This document shows positions 15,754 through 22,376 of a stretch of DNA of 22,376 bases, piece after piece; within the stretch, counting starts at the first letter, position 1, and each line of letters starts with the position of its first letter. Origin of the DNA: Bacillota bacterium (GTDB lineage Bacteria; Bacillota; Clostridia; Acetivibrionales; DSM-1351); the NCBI GenBank assembly GCA_023393115.1, contig JAEWMS010000046.1, positions 1-22,376 on the forward strand. Direction: 5' to 3'. Under the pieces are notes generated by a model, which saw only the letters and a list, made by a program, of their open reading frames with translations, searched no databases and was not told the DNA's origin. Made by a program: the position numbers and the translations under genes.

Positions 15754-16587
15754 CTAGGGTATATAATAAACTAAATCTGCAGGGTATTTATAGTCTTCAA
15801 ATTTCGTTTCTTCTTCACGTTCATTTGTTTTACTTTCTATCCATTGTCTATATGTATCCAGGATATCGTCCAATGACTCCGACCCATCATATTTAGAAAT
15901 TTCGGCATCATATATATCGTTATGTATAATTGATATTGACCTTGCTGCTACTATTTTTGACAAATTATATTCATCAAACAGACTTTGTACTTTTCCGGGT
16001 AAGTTACTTAAAATTTCCGGGTTAATCTTGTTTCCTTTTTGAGTGGATTGTTCAAGATATTTCTTAATCTTACCTTCCACTTTCAAGTCAGCTTGATCCA
16101 CTTCATCCTTTTCCTTGCCCATTCTCTTAAAGTTACCGTCCAAGCCTTCGTATACATTTTCTACTTCGTACATTATACTGGCTGTCTTTTTATCATCTTC
16201 CCAGTAGATCATTGGTTTTGGTTGTTTGTACATTCCTTCTATAAGCATGATTGCAACCTTCTTGTATTCTTCCTGAGATAATCCACCTAATTCTTCTTCT
16301 GTTATTTCAATAGAGTTCTTTATCTCATCAAGTTTTTTCTTAACAGCTGCTTTAACCAGGTTGTCTGGTATTTTGGGTACATCGTCAGCATAAACAACGC
16401 CATTAATAATTAAACCTTCTAGTTCAGTCTCCTGACGTTCACCGGCCAGAAGGTTTTTTTCGATCTGTGCCAACACATTATCAAGTTCCTTACTCTTTGC
16501 TGTACCAACTTCTGTAAAAACTATAAAACTATTAAATAATATAGTCAAAACAGTTAATATTGCCAGTAAATTTTTCCGGAATGCCAT
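15754..16587 (-). pseudogene. N-terminal part of a split transglutaminase-like protein (signal peptide and leading domain)
   Basis: A 277-residue frame starting with a signal peptide (MAFRKNLLAILTVLTILFNS). A charged, mostly helical region rich in Glu and Lys follows, then the start of the transglutaminase-like fold (SIIHNDIYDAEISKYDG). The start at 16587 has GGGGG about six bases upstream; the frame extends to an ATG at 16626, but that would spoil the signal peptide. It stops at TAG 15754, just before the catalytic Cys region. Removing one AT unit from the run TATATA (15760-15765) restores LVYYTLDKGKGVCENYA and joins both parts. Family members are extracellular or cell-wall proteins. It could be a true lesion, phase variation or a sequencing error. 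Confidence 0.75.
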
Positions 16588-16687
16588 GTTTACCCCCAAA
16601 ATTTGGTGCTTCGAAATGCAACTCATTAATTATCATCCTACCTTGGACAACAATGGTATATTCGACATTTTTTCCCATATACCTTCT

Positions 16688-16716
16688 ATTATTGTTTAAT
16701 TCTTCGCTTTGTTCAA
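16688..16716 (-). promoter_or_regulatory. Possible promoter of the transglutaminase-like gene
   Basis: On the minus strand TTGAAC (16716-16711), a 17-base spacer and AATAAT (16693-16688). The leader to the ATG at 16587 would be about 95 bases. Confidence 0.35.
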
Positions 16717-16783
16717 AATTGGGGTATTACTTCAAACGCATCTCAGATCTCAGACAAAAAAATTGAATTATTCCACCATCACC

Positions 16784-16817
16784 TGTATTATATTTCCGAT
16801 ATCTGAAATATAATACA
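16784..16817. promoter_or_regulatory. 34-bp near-perfect palindrome before the broken HTH gene
   Basis: The arms 16784-16796 and 16805-16817 are perfect 13-bp inverted complements (TGTATTATATTTC), and the centre contains GATATC. It includes a TATAAT (16809-16814) and lies 17 bases before the HTH start. It may be the operator of an autoregulated HTH protein. Confidence 0.5.
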
Positions 16818-16833
16818 AATGAAGGGGTGACAA

Positions 16834-16927
16834 ATGGAGTATTTAACTGCTACAGAATTATCAAAAAAATGGGGCGTTTCCAGTCGTATGATTTGCCTAT
16901 TATTGTGAAACAGGAAAAATTGACGGT
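16834..16927 (+). pseudogene. Truncated, frameshifted helix-turn-helix DNA-binding protein
   Basis: ATG 16834 follows AAGGGGTG and encodes MEYLTATELSKKWGVSSRMI, the opening of a MerR/excisionase-like winged HTH domain. The frame then hits TGA at 16906. Skipping one T in the TTT at 16892-16894 restores AYYCETGKIDG, the expected continuation of this HTH family (recognition helix, YYxExG, wing). At about 16927 the resemblance stops and the DNA becomes the 3' end of an unrelated opposite-strand fragment. So the gene has both a 1-nt frameshift and a 3' truncation. In clostridia such short HTH proteins often accompany other accessory genes; no partner survives here. Confidence 0.65.
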
Positions 16928-17056
16928 TGGACTATAACCCAGTTCAGATAAATACATTATAATTTCTTGATAAAACGGCTTGATTTGATCTCCAACCACT
17001 GATAAAAACGAATTAATCAATTCTTCTTGTCTTTTTGTTTTAATTTGAATTAACAC
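16928..17056 (-). pseudogene. N-terminal fragment of an unrecognised gene
   Basis: A minus-strand frame from GTG 17056 reads LIQIKTKRQEELINSF and continues QIKPFYQEIIMYLSELGY, a plausible helical protein. It then runs into sequence antisense to the broken HTH gene (to 16850), so only about 43 codons are native. GGAG overlaps the GTG, so that codon cannot be its proper start. An in-frame ATT five bases after GGAG suggests a lost ATG. I cannot name the family. It lies just downstream of the damaged metallophosphoesterase. Confidence 0.4.
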
Positions 17057-17084
17057 TCCTTATCTTAATTCATGAAATAATATT

Positions 17085-17585
17085 TTACGTATATACCATA
17101 AAAACTAATCTAATACTTTTGAAAAAAGACTTTATCAGCATAATTCCAGGTATCATTACTAAAAAATTTCCTGTTTCATTTTTATTTCTAGCTATGCTTT
17201 GAGCCAATTTGAAAAAATCTGAAAAGACATCTTCTCCTGTACTCGCTGCTAAAAAAACTAATTCGCTCCAAACCTGACCTTTTTTACAGATTTCCGATGA
17301 TTTGGAAAAATTGATATTCTGTTCAAGGTCATAGCTGACTCTTTTTTCTTCAACCTTGAGATTTTCAACACGAAGCCATTTTAAATAACCCTCTTTATTC
17401 CCCTGAATAACATAAGCGTTTTTTAAACTCCTGATTAACTCTGTTACTTCATTTGGATAAGGTAAATCAAATATATAATCTCCAACGAATATGAATTGAT
17501 CCACATTGTTTCTAATTGCATCACTAATAACCGCCAATAATGCAGGGTAATTTCCATGTACATCTGAAATAATGGCTATTTTCAT
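17085..17585 (-). pseudogene. Damaged metallophosphoesterase (internal deletion and C-terminal frameshift)
   Basis: The 166-codon frame opens with the calcineurin-like start MKIAIISDVHGNYPALLAVI, then IFVGDYIFDLPYPNEVTELI and VIQGNKEGYLKWL, giving the Asp/His, Gly-Asp and Gly-Asn metal motifs (residues 1-85). The text then jumps to VEEKRVSYDLEQ and KKGQVWSELVFLA, which in full-length relatives of about 280 residues comes from the C-terminal part. The middle, with the metal-binding His and GHSH motifs, is missing, so catalysis is not expected. Near the end, restoring one T to the run at 17161-17166 gives NFFSNDTWNYADKVFFQKY and a stop at 17110 instead of the frayed current tail. GAGGT lies seven bases before the ATG. 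Confidence 0.7.
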
Positions 17586-17935
17586 TCTTTACCTCTTTTT
17601 ATAATACCTTTTTAGTAATTTCATATAGCTATTCTATCTTAATAGCCAATTAATTACAATTATCAATGAAACACGCTTAATAATTCATGTAATTCAATAA
17701 TGATTAATTATTTGTTATTGTGCTACCTAATATACATAAAACAAAACTCAAAAAGACCCCCAAATTCAGGAAGTCTTTTATTTTAAGCATTTTAAGTATT
17801 TTATTTTTATTCAAATCTAGAAATAAATCAAATTAAACTTTATTTATTTCTAGATTACAAAATTTATATCTCGGTTATATTTGTTAAAAAACGCTAGTAT
17901 CAGCACTTACGAGGTTAATAATATCTGAAGGTATA
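17586..17935. other. AT-rich intergenic region with two hairpins
   Basis: No gene is seen in these 350 bases. AAAAGAC (17751-17757) pairs with GTCTTTT (17773-17779), with U-rich tails on both strands, and may be a weak terminator for nrdJ about 157 bases after its stop. AATCTAGAAATAAA (17814-17827) and its perfect 14-bp complement (17843-17856) form a second, AT-only hairpin of unknown role. Confidence 0.5.
17751..17779. terminator. Weak bidirectional terminator-like hairpin
   Basis: A 7-bp stem with a C-rich/G-containing loop side (CCCC against GG) and a U5 tail on the minus strand, downstream of nrdJ. Low stability. Confidence 0.35.
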
Positions 17936-20323
17936 TTACCCACACTTACTATATCCACAGTTCCTGCAAATAACGCAGCCACCTTCATGTTCTACTGTCT
18001 TTCCGCATTCGGGGCATGCGCCTCCCAGGCTCACCTCATTAATTTCCATTTCAGGATTTGAACACACATCTTTTAATGTACACTCATGACAATCTGAGGC
18101 GCAGGCAGTTTCGCTTCTGCCCGATGAGTTTGGTCGCTGAACAACACTGTATTCCTGGGTAGTAAAATCAAAGCTTCCATCTTCGTCCTTGCTGCTCTGA
18201 ATTTTTGCTACCTTTTCAATAAGCCTTCCAATAGCATCAGGACAGGATAGAACCTTAAGCCCCTTTTGACGAATTGTTGATGGGCATCTTATACCCTTCA
18301 ACTGCTCAACTATGGATTTAACATCCATGCCTGAACGCAGTGCTACCGAGACAAGCCTGCTGGTTGCTTCAGACTGGGAAGGGCATCCTCCGGCACGACC
18401 TGTATTTGTAAACACTTCACATATTCCGTTTTCATCGTAATTTACAGTAATATATAGATTACCGCAGCCTATTTTAACCTTCTCTGTAAAGCCTGTAGTT
18501 ATATCTGGTCTTGGCCTTGGTTCAATTCCTGATATTCTTTTTGAAATATCATTGCAGGAATCACAATAAACATTTTCTCCGACAGGCAGCTGTTCATTTA
18601 TAGCTTCTTCCTTCCCCTGTACCTTTCCAATGTTAAGCACCTGCATATCCCGGCTTCCGTCTCTATAGATGGTAACACCCTTACACTGGGCTTTATAAGC
18701 CAACGTAAATACTTCTCTTACATCATCTGTGGATGCATCATGAGTTAAATTAACCGTTTTTGAGACGGCGTTGTCGGTATGCCTCTGGAAAGCAGCCTGC
18801 ATTTTTACATGCCATTCCGGCCCAACATCATGGGCAGTTACAAAAATATCACGAATTTCTTTTGGTATCTCTTCAATATCCTTAATAGTACCCGACTTTG
18901 CAATCTTTTTCATCAAATCATCTGAATAAAAATTTCCTTCGATTGCAGCATCCTTAAATACCGGATTAACCTCAATAAGTTCATTATTATCCATAACATT
19001 TCTTATATAGGAAATAGCAAATATAGGTTCAATTCCGCTAGACACTCCAGCTATTAAGCTAAGGGTACCTGTAGGAGCAATAGTTGTTGTAGTAGCGTTC
19101 CTTATTTTCATTCCTTTCTTTGAAAATATGCTATCTTCATAATATGGGAATACACCCTTTCGTTCGGCCAATTCCTGTGAAGCTTTCTGAGCATTTTCCT
19201 GAATAAAACCCATTACTTTGTCAGCAAGATCTATTGCTTTATGAGAGTTGTATGGAATCCTCAGTGCGCACAAAATATCGGCCCAACCCATAATACCAAG
19301 CCCAATCTTTCTTGTACCTCGAGTCATTTGATCAATTTCAGGCAGCGGATATTTATTTACTTCAATTACATTATCTAAAAAGTGAACCGCTTTCTTTATG
19401 GTTGCTGCTAATTTATCAAAATCCAGAGAATTTTTTTCTACATTGAGCATGTTGTACAAATTAATAGAGCCAAGGTTGCAGGCCTCATATGGTAGCAGCG
19501 GTTGCTCTCCGCAGGGATTTGTACTCTCAATTTCCCCCAGCTTTGGTGTAACATTGTCCCTATTTAACCTGTCGAGGAAAATAATACCTGGTTCACCATT
19601 TTTCCAGGCCATCTCAACTATTATATCAAAGACTTTTTTGGCGTTTAATTTACCCACAGGTTTTTTTGTTTTAGGATCAATTAGTTCGTATTCAAGATTA
19701 TATTCAACTGCTTTCATAAAGTCTTCTGTAATACCAACACTGATATTGAAATTCGTAATCTCAGTATTATCCTTTTTACATGAAATAAACTCCATAATAT
19801 CAGGGTGATCTACTCGAAGAATACCCATATTAGCACCACGTCGGGTCCCGCCCTGTTTTACAGCTTCTGTGGCAGCGTTAAAAACCTTCATAAAGCTTAT
19901 TGGACCACTGGCCACTCCTCCTGTAGAATTCACTGACGAACCCTTTGGACGTAGCCTTGAAAAACTGAAACCCGTTCCCCCTCCGCTTTTATGTATTAAG
20001 GCCGCATTTTTAATAGCTTCAAAAATGCCCTCCATTGTATCTTCAACTGGTAATACAAAACATGCACTAAGCTGTCCTAATGGCCTACCGGCATTCATTA
20101 ATGTAGGTGAGTTAGGTAAAAACTCAAGGTCAGCCATCATATCAAAAAACTGTTTCTCTATTTTATCAAGGCCAGCCTTATCTGTATATTCCTTATCCGC
20201 AGCTGCAATAGCTTTGGCAACACGTCTAAACATACCTTCAACATTCTCAATAAGGTTGCCGTTTTCATCTTTTTCCAGATATCTTTTTTCTAAAACTGTA
20301 ATTGCATTTTCAGAAAGCTTCAT
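17936..20323 (-). CDS. nrdJ: Adenosylcobalamin-dependent (class II) ribonucleotide reductase
   Basis: A 795-residue cytosolic enzyme that makes deoxyribonucleotides from ribonucleotides using a B12-generated thiyl radical, with no oxygen needed. Core motifs are LEFLPNSPTLMNAG (about 67-79), QLSACFVLPV with Cys88, and STNPCGEQPLLPYEACNLGS with Asn269, radical Cys271, Glu273 and Cys282 (Cys88/Cys282 being the expected redox pair). TTTTIAPTGTLSLIAGVSSGIEP follows further on. The C-terminal ~190 residues add CDSCND, CASDCHEC and a final zinc ribbon, GACPECGKT...CVICRNCGYSKCG, as in the NrdJ_Z subfamily. GGAGAGGG lies about seven bases before the ATG. Two NrdR-like boxes sit on its promoter. No cobalamin riboswitch is visible in the short leader. 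Confidence 0.96.
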   Translation of the reverse strand: MKLSENAITVLEKRYLEKDENGNLIENVEGMFRRVAKAIAAADKEYTDKAGLDKIEKQFFDMMADLEFLPNSPTLMNAGRPLGQLSACFVLPVEDTMEGIFEAIKNAALIHKSGGGTGFSFSRLRPKGSSVNSTGGVASGPISFMKVFNAATEAVKQGGTRRGANMGILRVDHPDIMEFISCKKDNTEITNFNISVGITEDFMKAVEYNLEYELIDPKTKKPVGKLNAKKVFDIIVEMAWKNGEPGIIFLDRLNRDNVTPKLGEIESTNPCGEQPLLPYEACNLGSINLYNMLNVEKNSLDFDKLAATIKKAVHFLDNVIEVNKYPLPEIDQMTRGTRKIGLGIMGWADILCALRIPYNSHKAIDLADKVMGFIQENAQKASQELAERKGVFPYYEDSIFSKKGMKIRNATTTTIAPTGTLSLIAGVSSGIEPIFAISYIRNVMDNNELIEVNPVFKDAAIEGNFYSDDLMKKIAKSGTIKDIEEIPKEIRDIFVTAHDVGPEWHVKMQAAFQRHTDNAVSKTVNLTHDASTDDVREVFTLAYKAQCKGVTIYRDGSRDMQVLNIGKVQGKEEAINEQLPVGENVYCDSCNDISKRISGIEPRPRPDITTGFTEKVKIGCGNLYITVNYDENGICEVFTNTGRAGGCPSQSEATSRLVSVALRSGMDVKSIVEQLKGIRCPSTIRQKGLKVLSCPDAIGRLIEKVAKIQSSKDEDGSFDFTTQEYSVVQRPNSSGRSETACASDCHECTLKDVCSNPEMEINEVSLGGACPECGKTVEHEGGCVICRNCGYSKCG

Positions 20324-20339
20324 TCAAAATCCCTCTCCA

Positions 20340-20355
20340 AATCTATATTTAGTAT
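20340..20355. promoter_or_regulatory. nrdR box: Second NrdR-like box (downstream of the nrdJ start site)
   Basis: AATCTATATTTAGTAT matches the NrdR consensus acaCwAtATaTwGtgt at about 12 of 16 positions, including the core C, A, AT, T and G. Its centre is 32 bp, three helical turns, from the other box, as for known tandem NrdR sites. Confidence 0.5.
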
Positions 20356-20371
20356 TTCACCATAATTACTG

Positions 20372-20387
20372 GCACAATATATTGTAT
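20372..20387. promoter_or_regulatory. nrdR box: NrdR box over the nrdJ -10 element
   Basis: GCACAATATATTGTAT matches the NrdR consensus at 14 of 16 positions, with a perfect 12-bp palindrome ACAATATATTGT at its core. It covers the -10 hexamer, so binding should repress nrdJ. Confidence 0.75.
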
Positions 20388-20409
20388 CATGCGATAATCA
20401 ACATTTCAA
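20381..20409 (-). promoter_or_regulatory. Sigma-A promoter of nrdJ
   Basis: On the minus strand TTGAAA (20409-20404), a 17-base spacer and TACAAT (20386-20381). Transcription is expected near 20374, giving a leader of about 50 bases. Confidence 0.7.
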
Positions 20410-20534
20410 TAATTAGATAATAATAATTCATTTAGTAAATAAGGCCTATACATTACTATTTCACTTATTATAGTAAATAAACCTGGTTCTCTTTAGATAT
20501 TTTTATTAGTTACTTGGGTTTCTTTCTTGGAAAA

Positions 20535-20568
20535 GTAAAAAACGGGATAACCTTTTTATCAGCCATCC
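20535..20568 (-). terminator. Intrinsic terminator of the DUF4015 lipoprotein gene
   Basis: On the minus strand CGGGAT (20568-20563) pairs with ATCCCG (20546-20541), extended by G-U pairs, followed by six U. It lies between the lipoprotein stop and the nrdJ promoter, so the two are separate transcripts. Confidence 0.8.
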
Positions 20569-20633
20569 CGCGCTTTTAATATATAACATGTGATTATTCT
20601 TATTTTAATTCTAACTATAACTCTATTTGTAAA

Positions 20634-21983
20634 CTATTTTTTTGGATTAAAATATGCTTCCTGATACTTATTACTAGGGTCCCATAAAATCCATTCTTCG
20701 TAGCCCGCATCATAAACTGCCTTAATCTGTTCCTTAATCTGCTGCGGCCCATAATTCATATAATACCCGTTAGGTAGGTATTTCGCTGTAAATGCCTGCA
20801 AATAAGGCCTTACCTTTGCTTTATAACCAGGTGTTTCAGCAATTTTTGTTTTAGTAGATAGAAGTGCATTATACATAACCTTATATGGTTCTAAATCTGG
20901 CTTTGTAAATATTACACCATTAATCTTCTGACCCACTCCATTTGCCATTATACCCTTTTTTGCATCATTAGCATAATGAGAAGGATAAATCATTGGACTT
21001 ATACAATAAATATCCTTACCAACCTCTGTTATCCTTTGTCCAATGCTTTCACCATCTGGTTTACTTTCAACAATTATGGCAAATACGTCAGCAGATACCG
21101 GAACACCGGCTTCTTCGTGCAACACTTTATTCGCCTTTGCTAGGAAGCCATTAATAGCAACAGCCTTTTCAGGTACATTTGTTCCGTAGTTAAAATCCGA
21201 TTTTCTTCCAGTAGGGAATCTTACATAATCAAACTGTATTTCGTCAAAACCTTTTGCTATAGCTTCTTTTGCAATAGCAATGTTATAGTCCCAAACTTCT
21301 TCATTGTATGGATTGGTCCATGGAGTCTTACCATTTTCCAACCAAAGTGATCCTGCAGAATTCTTGATTGCAAGGTCAGCCCTATTTTTTGCAAGGGTAG
21401 GATCTTTGAAGACAACAATACGGCCGATAACATATATTCCATTTTCATGGAACTTTGTAATTAGTTTGTCCGGATTATAGTACTTTGTCTGTTTTCCATA
21501 CTTTTTCACAACTTCCAACTCTGATTCATAATTCAGAGAACCATCTTCCTTAATGTCTACTACGACAGTATTCAGTTCTGTCTTATTTGCTAAATCAATT
21601 ATTTTATTAACTCTGTCGGTTGATCCTGCAGAAGGTCCTGTTAAATAAACAGCTTTTACCTTAACCTCCTCTATACTTGGAGAAAGCTGAAGTCCATTAG
21701 CCGACTGTGGCTTTTTCTCTCCACTTGTATCTGTGGAAGGCTCTGAAGAAGTATTCTCAGTAATGGAAGGAGCAGTTTGCTCTGTCGTTTGAGTGGCCGC
21801 GGTCTGACTTGTACTTGTCGGACTTGTCGTTGTCGGGCTTTGTTGTGCTGTTTCAGATGAGTTCGCACTTATTTCGCTTACTTTTTTCCCGTCATTGTTT
21901 TCGTTAGATGCTGCACATGCAGTAAGCATCGAAACAACTAATAAAATTGCTAATACGTAGGTGATTTTCATTTTCTTTTTCAT
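20634..21983 (-). CDS. DUF4015 putative glycoside hydrolase lipoprotein
   Basis: A 449-residue exported lipoprotein. The signal peptide MKKKMKITYVLAILLVVSML is followed by lipobox LTAC, with Cys23 as the lipid-anchor residue. Residues about 24-105 form a Ser/Thr/Gln/Pro-rich linker (SPTTTSPTSTSQTAATQTTE), a flexible spacer on the cell surface. From about 108 the DUF4015 (putative glycosyl hydrolase) domain runs to the end: VKAVYLTGPSAGS, LNTVVVDIKEDGSLNYES, GIYVIGRIVVFKDP, EIQFDYVRFPTG, VPVSADVFAI and EEWILWDPSN. This is a TIM-barrel with acidic residues at strand ends, resembling alpha-amylase-type hydrolases; the substrate is unknown. GAGGT lies six bases before the ATG. It has its own promoter and terminator. 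Confidence 0.88.
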   Translation of the reverse strand: MKKKMKITYVLAILLVVSMLTACAASNENNDGKKVSEISANSSETAQQSPTTTSPTSTSQTAATQTTEQTAPSITENTSSEPSTDTSGEKKPQSANGLQLSPSIEEVKVKAVYLTGPSAGSTDRVNKIIDLANKTELNTVVVDIKEDGSLNYESELEVVKKYGKQTKYYNPDKLITKFHENGIYVIGRIVVFKDPTLAKNRADLAIKNSAGSLWLENGKTPWTNPYNEEVWDYNIAIAKEAIAKGFDEIQFDYVRFPTGRKSDFNYGTNVPEKAVAINGFLAKANKVLHEEAGVPVSADVFAIIVESKPDGESIGQRITEVGKDIYCISPMIYPSHYANDAKKGIMANGVGQKINGVIFTKPDLEPYKVMYNALLSTKTKIAETPGYKAKVRPYLQAFTAKYLPNGYYMNYGPQQIKEQIKAVYDAGYEEWILWDPSNKYQEAYFNPKK

Positions 21984-22076
21984 AAGTACCTCATCTCAAA
22001 AATTATTTTCTTTTGTAAATAGTATGACTGATTAGTACAGATATTATATGTACAGGTCAATATTACATACATAGAG

Positions 22077-22105
22077 ATTATACATAATACAAGAGAAAAA
22101 ATCAA
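22077..22105 (-). promoter_or_regulatory. Sigma-A promoter of the DUF4015 lipoprotein gene
   Basis: On the minus strand TTGATT (22105-22100), a 17-base spacer ending in TG and a perfect TATAAT (22082-22077). Confidence 0.55.
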
Positions 22106-22174
22106 ACTCAATTACGCAGAAAAGGCTAATTTAACTAATTTTATAACAAATTTTTTCACATTACCCCAACATTC

Positions 22175-22219
22175 ATTATAGAACCTTTACTACTATTATA
22201 GAACCTCATTATAAAACCT
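22175..22219. repeat. Three imperfect 12-bp direct repeats
   Basis: ATTATAGAACCT occurs at 22175-22186 and 22195-22206, and ATTATAAAACCT at 22208-22219. The motif TACCCCAAC also occurs on both sides (near 22162 and 22229). Confidence 0.6.
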
Positions 22220-22251
22220 TAACTATTCTACCCCAACTATTGACATAGAAC

Positions 22252-22376
22252 ATCGAATAGGAGGTAGCTGATTATTTCAGCTACCGACCTTTCACACCAC
22301 CGTACGTACCGTTCGGTATACGGCGGTTCAATAGAATTAACTTACTTTCATGTACTGTTCCAATAAAGATATTAAA
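22252..22376 (-). mobile_element. 3' end of a group II intron (domains V and VI), cut by the window edge
   Basis: On the minus strand, domain V is a hairpin of 9-bp base stem (22327-22319 with 22304-22296), a 2-base CG bulge, a 4-bp upper stem and a GAAC loop. The CGC catalytic triad lies in the base stem. Domain VI follows: a 9-bp stem GGTAGCTGA/TCAGCTACC (22285-22263) and then CCTCCTATTCGAT, with a branch-point A at 22258, seven bases from the predicted 3' splice site at 22252. The sequence around domain V, GAACCGCCGTATACCGAACG, is typical of bacterial chloroplast-like introns. The reverse transcriptase would lie beyond the right edge; a short frame ending at TAA 22337 may or may not be its last codons. 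Confidence 0.8.

Larger units (their letters stand above)
21984..22251. other. Leader region of the lipoprotein gene between it and the group II intron
   Basis: No gene is seen. It holds the lipoprotein promoter (22077-22105) and three imperfect ATTATAGAACCT repeats. The lipoprotein leader from that promoter would be about 85 bases. The end next to 22252 is the inferred 3' exon of the intron. Confidence 0.5.

Noticed and set aside
20324..20410. Cobalamin riboswitch before B12-dependent nrdJ
   Set aside because: The predicted leader is only about 50 bases and shows no B12-box or multi-stem structure; NrdR boxes explain the region instead.
19869..20420. 183-codon plus-strand frame opposite the start of nrdJ
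   Set aside because: Antisense to conserved nrdJ codons; it also runs through the nrdJ promoter and has no recognisable domain.
21671..21868. Arg/Gln-rich 65-codon frame inside the lipoprotein gene
   Set aside because: It is the other frame of the Ser/Thr-rich linker; the odd composition comes from low-complexity DNA.
1..22376. CRISPR arrays, tRNA and rRNA genes
   Set aside because: No regularly spaced repeats, cloverleaf-like sequences or conserved rRNA stretches were seen on either strand.

Overview
The window is AT-rich and reads as chromosomal DNA of a low-GC Gram-positive anaerobe of the Clostridia, probably a Ruminiclostridium-like relative (inference). Support comes from strong AGGAGG-type ribosome sites, B12-dependent ribonucleotide reductase, a YhfC-type membrane protease, a KapD-like exonuclease, a stalk-domain surface protein and a DUF4015 lipoprotein. 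No plasmid, phage or CRISPR structure is visible.

Left part (1-5740). A minus-strand cluster holds a YhfC-family membrane protein, nicotinate phosphoribosyltransferase (pncB, NAD salvage) and a truncated unknown ORF. The ribosome site of that last ORF lies inside a long hairpin. Divergent from it, on the plus strand, are a DEDDh 3'-5' exonuclease, an atypical Gfo/Idh/MocA oxidoreductase and a PHP-domain phosphoesterase, ending at a bidirectional terminator.

Centre-left (5741-11180). A minus-strand block encodes the two halves of a heterodimeric ABC exporter, joined by an ATGA overlap, followed by a YhhN-family membrane protein. A 342-base intergenic region with two inverted repeats separates it from a divergent SAM methyltransferase, which ends at a 19-bp perfect terminator stem.

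Centre (11180-15260). An L-fucose/L-arabinose isomerase-family enzyme is preceded by an unreported-looking 37-codon ORF. Both follow a clear sigma-A promoter with a 12-bp palindrome on its -35 box. Next come a SnoaL-like protein with its own promoter and a three-gene surface cluster: two small two-helix membrane proteins and a stalk/beta-helix exported protein.

Decay zone (15250-17590). At least four genes in a row are broken. These are a secreted transglutaminase-like protein split by a 2-nt slip in a TA run, a helix-turn-helix protein with a 1-nt frameshift cut off at a junction, a fragment of an unrecognised gene, and a metallophosphoesterase that has lost its middle and shifted frame near its end.

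Right part (17590-22376). The nrdJ promoter carries two NrdR-box-like palindromes 32 bp apart, which predicts NrdR repression. Upstream is a DUF4015 lipoprotein with its own promoter and terminator. The right edge cuts into the 3' end of a group II intron on the minus strand: domain V, domain VI and the branch-point A are all recognisable.
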